Shown here in pieces: positions 55,301 through 62,800 of a stretch of 64,000 nucleotides of DNA. Both the position numbers and the translations under genes were made by a program. The DNA is taken from NCBI RefSeq assembly GCF_001428075.1, contig NZ_LMSI01000020.1, forward strand, positions 305,462 through 369,461, given 5' to 3'. Each line of letters begins with the position of its first letter. The first letter of the stretch is position 1. This DNA comes from Arthrobacter sp. Soil764. GTDB taxonomy: Bacteria > Actinomycetota > Actinomycetes > Actinomycetales > Micrococcaceae. The notes below the pieces were generated by a model that was given only the letters and a program-made list of their open reading frames with translations, did no database searches and was not told the origin of the DNA.

Positions 55301-57171
55301 ACGTATTCGGCAACGGGATGCTCCTGTCCCGGCACATCCGGCTGGTCGCAGCATTCGACCACCGGCACATCTTCCTGGACCCCAACCCCGACGAGGAATC
55401 CTCGTTTGCGGAGCGGCAGAGACTGTTCGAGCTGCCCAGGTCTTCCTGGGACGATTACGACAAGTCCCTGATCAGCGAAGGCGGCGGAGTCTTCGTGCGG
55501 CAGGCAAAATCCATCCCCGTGTCCCCCCAGGTGCAGGCCGCACTGGGGCTCCCGGCGGAGACTACTGAACTCAGCCCTCCGGATCTGCTGCGTGCCATCC
55601 TGCTGGCACCTGCAGACCTGCTCTACAACGGCGGGATCGGGACCTACGTCAAAGCGAGCTCCGAGTCCAACGCGTCCGTGGGCGACAAGGCCAACGACGC
55701 GATCCGCGTCAACGGCCGGGACCTGCGCGTCAAGGTGGTGGGCGAGGGCGGAAACCTGGGCATGACCCAGCGCGGCCGCATCGAGGCAGCTTTGCAGGGA
55801 GTCATTCTCAATACCGACGCCATCGACAACTCCGCCGGCGTCGACTGCTCCGACCACGAAGTGAACATCAAGATCTTCGTTGACCGGATGGTCGCTGCGG
55901 GCAAGCTGCCGGCTGCGGATCGGGCTGACTTCCTCGCCTCCATGACCGATGAGGTGGGCCGACTGGTCCTCGAAGACAACATCGACCAGAACATTTTGCT
56001 GCTCAACGACCGGACCCGGGTGGCGGAGTGGAGCCCGAGCTACGAGCGGCTCATGGACTGGCTGGAGAAGAGCGCCGATTTGAACCGGGACCTGGAGGCG
56101 TTGCCCACCACGGCGATGCTGCGGGACCGGCTGCAGCAGGGGCAGGGCCTGACGTCACCGGAGCTTTCGGTGCTGGCCGCCTATGCCAAGATCGAGCTGG
56201 CAACGGCGCTGCGCGACAGCGACCTTGCCGATGACCCATGGTTCCGGCAGACGCTCCGTTCATACTTCCCGCACCAGCTTCGCGAACGCTTTGACGCGGA
56301 GCTGGACACCCACCCGCTGCGCCGCGAGATCATCGCCACGGTGGTGGCGAACGACATGATCAACCTCGGGGGAATCACCTTCGCCTTCCGCGTCATGGAG
56401 GAGACGTCGGCCAGCGAAGTGGCCGTCGCCAAGGCGTTCGTGGCCCTCCGCGAGGTATATGAACTGGACGCGATGGTGGGCGAGTTGAACAGCCTGCCTG
56501 CCTCGTTCCCCACCGAGCACTGGAGCACGGTCCACCTGGACATCCGCCGGCTTTTGGACCGGGCCGTCCGCTGGTTGCTGAGCCAGGAGAGCGTTTCACG
56601 TCCCATCGCCGATGTGGTGGCCGAGTTCAAGCCGCTCATGGATCCGATGCGGGCCCGGCTGCTGGGCTACCTGCGCGGCGACGACCGGGAACGGGTGGCG
56701 GAGTGGCTGGCGAAGGGCCGCGAGTGGCAACTCCCCGAAGGCCTTGCCCTGCGCTGGGCCGAGTTGTTCGAAAGCTTTGTCCTGCTGGATATTGCCAAGA
56801 TTGCCCGGACCCGAAAAGACCCGGTGGAGCAGATTGCCGCGGTCTACTACACGGTGTTCAACCGTTTCCACGCCGACTCGTTGCTGGAGCGGATCAGCAG
56901 CCTGCCGCGCCAGGACCGGTGGCAGGCACTGGCCCGGGCCGCCTTGCGCGACGATCTGTACTCGACCGTGTCGGACATGACGACGGCGGTGCTGGACGCT
57001 ACGGCCGCCGCCGACTCGCCGGATGCACGGCTCAAGGACTGGGAAGCACAAAATGCCGAGCAGTTGGGCAGGGCAAAGAGCATGTTCGACGAGGTGAACG
57101 CACTGGAGGCCGACGACATGGCCTCACTGTCGGTAGCATTGAGGCTCTTGAGGTCAATCGTCCGACGCTAG
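52318..57171 (+). CDS. NAD-specific glutamate dehydrogenase, large (180-kDa) type
   Basis: 1617 aa. A long N-terminal half contains ACT-like regulatory regions (opening after about residue 25; [20 protein letters not shown]). The catalytic core lies near residues 770-1250, with [20 protein letters not shown] and the active-site Lys849 in [10 protein letters not shown], and [14 protein letters not shown]. A helical C-terminal domain follows. It oxidises glutamate to 2-oxoglutarate and ammonia, mainly for catabolism. ATG 52318 is chosen because GGAGG lies 8 nt upstream; open frame before it overlaps the CpaE-like gene. A sensor kinase gene follows 27 bases later. Confidence 0.96.
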   Translation: [1617 protein letters not shown]

Positions 57172-57198
57172 CAATCCGGCGTCGCAAATGGAGGTGCA

Positions 57199-58665
57199 GT
57201 GGCAATCTTTACGGACCCCATCAGGGAACATGCTGATTTCGGGCCGGGCGATGCCGAATGGCTGCACCTCCTGGTGGGGGACTGGCAGATGGTCGCGGAC
57301 TTGGCGTTCGCCGACTTGGCGCTCTGGTTCCCCCACCCGGAGCTTGGCTATATTGCATTGGCCCACGTCCGGCCTTCCACCACGCACACCGCGTTCCACA
57401 GCGACTTTGTGGGAGAGGGAATCCGCTCCGACCTGCAGCCGCTCGTGGAAAAGGCATGGAACTCGCGGTCCATCGAGCGGTCCAGTGAGACGAACTGGAA
57501 CAGCGAGATGGCGTTGCGGGTGGAGGCGGTTCCAATGGTCCGCAATGGCCGGACCCTTGCGGTGGTCACCACCCACATGGACCTCTCCAGCTCCCGGATG
57601 CCGTCGCGGCTGGAGTTGACCTACCGCCAGTGCGCCTATGACCTCCTGCGGATGGGCACGTTGGGGTTGTGGCCGGACTTCGCCTCACCCACCGGGTCCC
57701 GCCGCGGTGCCCCCCGTGTGGGCGACGGCCTGATCAGGCTGGATGCCGATGGCGTGGTGCAGTATGCCAGTCCCAATGGGGTTTCGGCCTTCCGGCGACT
57801 GGGTGACGGCGAATCCCTGGAAGGCCGCTCCCTGGCCGAGGTGACCGCCGGCCTGCTCAAGGACCGGCGCATGGTCGATGAGACCCTGCCGCTCGTGGTC
57901 ACCGGACGCATGCCATGGCGCAGCGAGATCGAGTCCCGCGGGGTCAGCCTGTCCCTGCGGGCCATACCGCTGCGGGACGAGCAGCAGCGGTTCGGGGCCC
58001 TGGTTCTTTGCCGCGACGTCTCCGAGCTGCGCCGGCGCGAGATGGAACTGGTGACCAAGGACGCCACTATCCGGGAGATCCACCACCGGGTCAAGAACAA
58101 TCTCCAGACCGTAGCTGCCCTCCTGCGGATGCAGTCCAGGCGCATGGTCAGCGACGAAGCGAAGCAGGGCCTGGAGCAGGCGATGCGGCGTGTGGCCACG
58201 ATCGCGCTGGTCCACGAAACCTTGTCTCAGGGCCTAACGCAGAGCGTTGATTTCGACGAACTGATCGGGCGCCAGTTCCGGCTTTCTGCCGAAGTGGCTT
58301 CCCCCTCCCAGCAAGTCAGGACGGAACGCTCCGGTACATTCGGCGAGCTGCCCAGTGATCTGGCCACCCCGCTGGCCCTCGTCATAAATGAACTGGTCAC
58401 CAACGCGGTGGAGCATGGACTTGAGGGGCGGGCGGGAACAGTCTGGCTTGTTGCCGACCGGTCTGAGGGGGATGACGGCGAAGAGCTGACAGTGACCATT
58501 GCCGACGACGGAGTGGGGCTTCCACATACTCCGCACGTTGAGGGCCTCGGACTTCAGATTGTGCGGACACTCGTCACCAGCGAGCTTGGGGGGACCATCA
58601 CCTGGGAGCGCCGCGAGGGCGGCGGGACCGACGTTAAGATCCGGCTCAGCCTGGCGGGCAAGTAG
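57199..58665 (+). CDS. Sensor histidine kinase, PdtaS-like (HisKA_2/HWE type)
   Basis: 488 aa, no membrane segment. An N-terminal GAF-like sensor domain (about 1-150), a PAS domain (about 175-280; LIRLDADGVVQYASPNGVSA), then the HisKA_2 phospho-acceptor region with His295/His296 in REIHHRVKNNLQTVAALLRM, and a HATPase domain (LALVINELVTNAVEHG). It resembles PdtaS, the cytosolic kinase that phosphorylates the antiterminator PdtaR. No PdtaR-like gene is in the window. GTG 57199 has GGAGG 5 nt upstream. A 22-bp hairpin terminates it, convergent with whiB1, as in mycobacteria. Confidence 0.92.
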   Translation: MAIFTDPIREHADFGPGDAEWLHLLVGDWQMVADLAFADLALWFPHPELGYIALAHVRPSTTHTAFHSDFVGEGIRSDLQPLVEKAWNSRSIERSSETNWNSEMALRVEAVPMVRNGRTLAVVTTHMDLSSSRMPSRLELTYRQCAYDLLRMGTLGLWPDFASPTGSRRGAPRVGDGLIRLDADGVVQYASPNGVSAFRRLGDGESLEGRSLAEVTAGLLKDRRMVDETLPLVVTGRMPWRSEIESRGVSLSLRAIPLRDEQQRFGALVLCRDVSELRRREMELVTKDATIREIHHRVKNNLQTVAALLRMQSRRMVSDEAKQGLEQAMRRVATIALVHETLSQGLTQSVDFDELIGRQFRLSAEVASPSQQVRTERSGTFGELPSDLATPLALVINELVTNAVEHGLEGRAGTVWLVADRSEGDDGEELTVTIADDGVGLPHTPHVEGLGLQIVRTLVTSELGGTITWERREGGGTDVKIRLSLAGK

Positions 58666-58715
58666 GCGGTACCGGTGGGCCTGAGGGCCGGCCGGCCTGG
58701 GGAGTACAACAACAA

Positions 58716-58762
58716 ACAGAGGCCCCTGGACGATCCAACGTGGATCGTCCAGGGGCCTCTGT
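58716..58762. terminator. Convergent terminator between the PdtaS-like gene and whiB1
   Basis: A perfect 22-bp stem (58716-58737 with 58741-58762) and a 3-nt loop. It is symmetrical and can serve both strands; neither side has a long T-tract. Confidence 0.88.
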
Positions 58763-58811
58763 CATGGGGTTGCTTGGACCCGGGCTTGCGGCCGGGCGGT
58801 GCGGGGCCTAT

Positions 58812-59060
58812 CTAGGAGGCGCGGCGTGCCCGGGCGGCGCGCCGCTTGAGTGCGCGGCGCTCGTCTTCGCTCATGCCGCCCCAGACGCCGGCATCCTGGC
58901 CGGACTCAAGGGCCCACTGCAGGCAGGTGTCCACTACGGGGCACCGGCGGCAGACACTCTTGGCTTCCTCGATCTGCAGGAGGGCCGGTCCCGTATTCCC
59001 GACGGGGAAGAACAGTTCCGGGTCCTTCTCGAGGCACGCTGCGCGGTTACGCCAATCCAT
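58812..59060 (-). CDS. whiB1: WhiB1-type iron-sulfur transcription regulator
   Basis: 82 aa. Four cluster-binding cysteines at positions 9, 37, 40 and 46 (CRRCPVVDTC), the same spacing as M. tuberculosis WhiB1, then the beta-turn GVWGG and a basic DNA-binding tail (RRALKRRAARARRAS). WhiB1 holds a 4Fe-4S cluster that reacts with nitric oxide and binds the major sigma factor. ATG 59060 gives the family start MDWRNRAAC; ATG 59078 would add six residues. The leader carries a CRP/GlxR-like site and a terminator-like hairpin. Confidence 0.95.
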   Translation of the reverse strand: MDWRNRAACLEKDPELFFPVGNTGPALLQIEEAKSVCRRCPVVDTCLQWALESGQDAGVWGGMSEDERRALKRRAARARRAS

Positions 59061-59095
59061 GCTGATCAGTTGCTCCATTTCTGGGAAAAGCCCTT

Positions 59096-59111
59096 TGTGA
59101 AATTATTCACT
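59096..59111 (-). promoter_or_regulatory. CRP/GlxR-like site in the whiB1 leader
   Basis: TGTGA-AATTAT-TCACT on the plus strand matches the TGTGA-N6-TCACA consensus at 9 of 10 positions. A half-match, TGAGC-GATGCA-TCACA, lies at 59223-59238, upstream of the candidate promoter. In M. tuberculosis whiB1 is a known target of cAMP-CRP. Confidence 0.65.
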
Positions 59112-59125
59112 AGTGGCTACAAAGG

Positions 59126-59148
59126 AAAAGGGCCCTCTGGGCCCCCTT
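59126..59148 (-). terminator. Terminator-like hairpin in the whiB1 leader (possible attenuator)
   Basis: On the minus strand AAGG-GGGCCC-AGA-GGGCCC-TTTT: a 6-bp GC stem extended by two G.U and two A-U pairs, running into a T-tract, lying between the candidate promoter and the start codon. Confidence 0.5.
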
Positions 59149-59170
59149 GGTCATCTTCATCAAGCCTGTC

Positions 59171-59198
59171 ATGTTAACGCGGTGTAAACAAGGGGTAA
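59171..59198 (-). promoter_or_regulatory. Candidate whiB1 promoter
   Basis: On the minus strand TTACCC, a 16-nt spacer and TAACAT, which would give a leader of about 100 nt before ATG 59060. Confidence 0.4.
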
Positions 59199-59278
59199 TA
59201 ACGCTTGATATCCGTCGAAACCTGAGCGATGCATCACAGTGGCAGCTCCCGCCCTCACCAGTGTCCGACTATGTCGGG

Positions 59279-59284
59279 TAGGGT
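59279..59284 (+). promoter_or_regulatory. -10 box with leaderless start, preceded by a palindrome
   Basis: TAGGGT, then GCCAGT, then GTG 59291. A palindrome CCGAC-TAT-GTCGG (59265-59277) ends 1 nt before the -10 and could be an operator. Confidence 0.5.
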
Positions 59285-59290
59285 GCCAGT

Positions 59291-59782
59291 GTGTCAAGAC
59301 CCCCGGTAAACCCAGCAGGTGCCCCAGCCTCTCCTGACGAGCCGGGGAACGGTCCTGGAGAACGTTCCCCTGACGGGGGCTCGGAGACCGTTCCGGCGGC
59401 GGCCAAGGTGGTGGCGCTTATCGCTGCTGCGGAGGCGGCTGCCCTCCTGGTTGCGGCCGGCTGGTACGCCTATGAGCTGCTCAGCGGGAGCCCTGTGCTG
59501 TCGTTCTGGGGTGCCGTCTTCACCCTGGGCCTCCTGCTGGCGTTTTCCGCCTGGCTGTTTGCAGTGTCAGTCTTTCTCTACCGGGGCTATCGATGGACCC
59601 GGGCGGCTGCGCTGGTGGCCCAGTTATTCCTTCTGAGCGTGGGAGTACCTGCCATCACCAGCGGACTGATGCTTGCCGGGCTTGCCATGGTGGTCCCCGC
59701 CGTCATTGCCATTGTTCTCCTGTTCTCCAACAGGGTGATCAACCATGCCTCGCGGACAGGAAGTGCACCCCCTGCTCTTTGA
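59291..59782 (+). CDS. Small four-helix membrane protein, function unknown
   Basis: 163 aa. A Pro/Gly/Glu-rich N-terminus of about 35 residues is followed by four hydrophobic helices (starting VVALIAAAEAAALLVAAGWY) separated by short loops (YRGYRWTRAAAL). GTG 59291 follows a TAGGGT box by 6 nt and has no Shine-Dalgarno. It is divergent from whiB1 and convergent with the FtsK/SpoIIIE gene 55 bases downstream. I do not recognise the family. Confidence 0.72.
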   Translation: MSRPPVNPAGAPASPDEPGNGPGERSPDGGSETVPAAAKVVALIAAAEAAALLVAAGWYAYELLSGSPVLSFWGAVFTLGLLLAFSAWLFAVSVFLYRGYRWTRAAALVAQLFLLSVGVPAITSGLMLAGLAMVVPAVIAIVLLFSNRVINHASRTGSAPPAL

Positions 59783-59837
59783 CCTGCCCGATGCCTTGCC
59801 GGCCAGCCCGTGTACGTTCGACGCGGTCGAGGCGTGC

Positions 59838-62800
59838 TTACACTGAGGCCCCCGACCACGCCACCTGAAGGGGACAGGAGCGCCCGCCTGAGATGAGGAC
59901 GCCACGTCCCGGCGGGGGTTGGGCCTCAACGTCAAACCTGACCCCAAACAGGTCGCCGTCAGCCATTGAACGTGGACCCAGCAGAAGCCCGGCTCCGGCA
60001 GCCCGTGCGTTCATGACCAGCGGAACGCGCTGGAAGAGCAACGGGCTGTAAGCAGCGGTGACCACCAGGGAATGGCCCAAGGCGTTCAACTGCTCCAGAG
60101 CGTTCAGCGCAGGCGGGGCAAGCTGGTCGACGTCGTCCACCAGCAGCACGGTCTTCGGCGACAGTCTGCCGCCCTCCGCCTGCACCAGCAGGTCCTTCCA
60201 AAAATCTCCCGTGGCCTCTGCCGGCATGGGAGAGGTGCACCACTGTTGCGCCGGGTTGAGTGCCGCCAGTGCGAGCAGGGTATTGCTTTTGCCGCTTCCC
60301 GGGTTGCCAAGAATTACGGCGACGCCGCGGCCGGGCAACCGCAGGGACGCTGGAGCGGGCTCATCGCCGGCAACTCCCAGGAAGGCGTCGCTCTGCCAGC
60401 GGTGCGGTTCCGGGATTTCGGAACGCCCTGCCCCATCCGCTCCATCCTTCCCGGGAAAGCGTTGCACCGCCGGGTGCTGCAGCCCTGCCTCCTCCATGAA
60501 CGCTGCCACCTGCCCCACGGTGATTTTCGCGGGGAGCGGTTCAACACGGAAGGGCGGCGATGCGGCCGGCGGATATTGGGACCCGCTTCCAGCTGCGGCA
60601 GGGCGCCGGATCGGGTTGCGGTAGAACTGGCAAGCAACCGGGCCGCCACCCGCCACAGGACCGAAGGCTGCCGCCCTGCCGCGGACGGCCGGCATGGCAG
60701 GCACCCGGGGCCACATCGCCCGGCTTTCCTCACTGGAACCGGCGGGAAAGAAGAATCGGTTGGGAATGGCGCCAAAGAACCTGGCCGTTACAAGCTCGCG
60801 CTCCCCATGGACCACAACCGTAATACCTGCCCTGGCGCCGTCCCTGACGAGGTCCTGAACCAGATCCTCCGCCCAGGCCAGCGGTCCGGACCGGAAAGCC
60901 GACACCCAGGAGCCCCAGCCGACGATCACGAGAATGAGTGGTACCTGCCCGGAGGCGGGCTGGCCCAGCCGCTGCCCCAGATCACGGACAAGCCGCTCCA
61001 GAATACGGACTCCGCGCCGCAGGTCGTGGAGTCCGGCATGCGCGCCCACCCGGGCCTCACCTGCAACCGGGCAAAAACTCCCGGCGGAGTCCAGGAAATA
61101 GAAGTGGGCCTGGTCGGGGCCGGCCATCAGTTTAAGGACGGCCACTTCCAGGGCCGATCCGGCTCCGGATGCGGGGCTGCCAATGAATGCTGCGTGGCCG
61201 TGGCTGGCAGGGCTCCAAACAAGGGGCTCAAGCTTTTGTTTCTCGGGCACGTCCATCAGGCCAAGACGCACCTGCCCCGCCGGCGTTTCGGGTTCCAGGG
61301 ACAGGGGCGGCGGGCTTCCTGAATTCATGGTTTGCCCGTCCCGTGAGGGCTCTTCCAGTGCGTCCGGCAGGGGAGGAGCCACGGGCCTTCTCGGCACGGC
61401 CTGTTGCTGCGCAGTGCACAGGCTTTTCACCAGTGCAGCCAGCGGTTCCACTGCCTGCGCAGGGGTGGGTATGGAGGCCCGGCCACCGCGGGGGCCGCCT
61501 CCCTGGAGGGCAAGGTAATCCGTTGTCCGGTGGACGGTAACGGCGATTGGCTGTATGCCTCCGGCAGCGGACGACAGGGACGCCGTCTGGAACTCGCCGG
61601 CCGCTTCCGTTCCGCGTGCCAGGAAGGCGCGGCCGGGAGTAGCAACACTGATGGCCGCGGCGTCTTTGGAGTTGACGATGTCCACGGATTCCATGTCGGA
61701 CTGCACTCGGAGGGCGATGCTTGAAGTGACGTTTGCGCGGATGTCAGCTGTTAAAGCTCCCTGCGGTCTCTGCGTGGCCATGATCAAGTGGATGCCCAGC
61801 GACCTGCCGATTGACGCTATCCGCAGCAGCTCGCGGAGAACTTCCGGCGCATCGTCAACCAGCATCCTGAACTCATCAATGACGATGACCAAGTGGGGGA
61901 GTACGAAATCTCTGGCCGCCGCAGTGGAGCGGTATGTGGAGAGATCAGGGACGCGGGCCGCGGCGAGGCACCGCTCCCGGAGCCGCACTTCTGCCCGAAG
62001 CGACCTCAGTGTTCGATCCAGTTCGTCGGCGGCAAGATCTGTTTGCAGTCCCACGCAATGAACCAGGCTGCTCAGCGGATCAAGACCTGAACCGCCCTTG
62101 AAGTCGATGAAGTAGAAGTTGACCCGGTCCGGCGGGTAGGTCAGGGCGAGCGCGAGGGCCAGGCTCCGGAGCAGTTCCGACTTCCCTGAGCCTGTTGTGC
62201 CCGCCACCAGCAGATGGGGGCCGTCGGCGAGTAGGTCCAGGACCTTCGTTCCGGAGGTGCTCACCCCCACGGGTACGGGCAGCCCCTCAATCCTGGCGCT
62301 GGAGTTCCAGCGGTCAGCGGTGGCGGCGAGCGTCAGGGGCAGGACTTCGTCCAGGCTGCATGCAGCGGGAAGGCCGCTTCGCTGTTCTTTGTCCTGGTGC
62401 CGGCAGTCTGCCAGGCGTCGGCAGAAAGCGGTGAACACCTCGGCCGGCACCAGGTCCGGGACAAACACAATCTCCCGGTGGTTCTGCACCAGCGTTGACC
62501 TGCGCTCGGACAGGAAGATATCCGGTGCGGGTGATTCCCTGTCCTCAGGCAGGAAATGAAGAACCTGCCACCCCCTCTGCAGCGCTGCTTCACGCACCGC
62601 CTGTTCAGCCGCAGCTGCGACGCTGTCCCCCCGAATCAACAGGACGCCGCGCTCGCAGCCCTGTTGATGGCAGCTGTTCAGGACATGAAGGACGGCATTC
62701 AGCGTGGCAGCCAGCGTTACTTTGGGTAAATACCGGGCTGCGAGGGGGAGGGCTCCCGGCGGGCCATAGACGAGGACCTGCACATTGTCCGAGCGCGGGT

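Noticed and set aside
53788..55857. 689-codon open frame antisense to glutamate dehydrogenase
   Set aside because: Despite its length it mirrors a well-conserved enzyme and has the His/Gly/Val-rich composition of antisense shadows.
60072..61322. 416-codon open frame antisense to the EssC/EccC-type ATPase
   Set aside because: Covers the conserved third and second ATPase modules on the other strand; composition is shadow-like.
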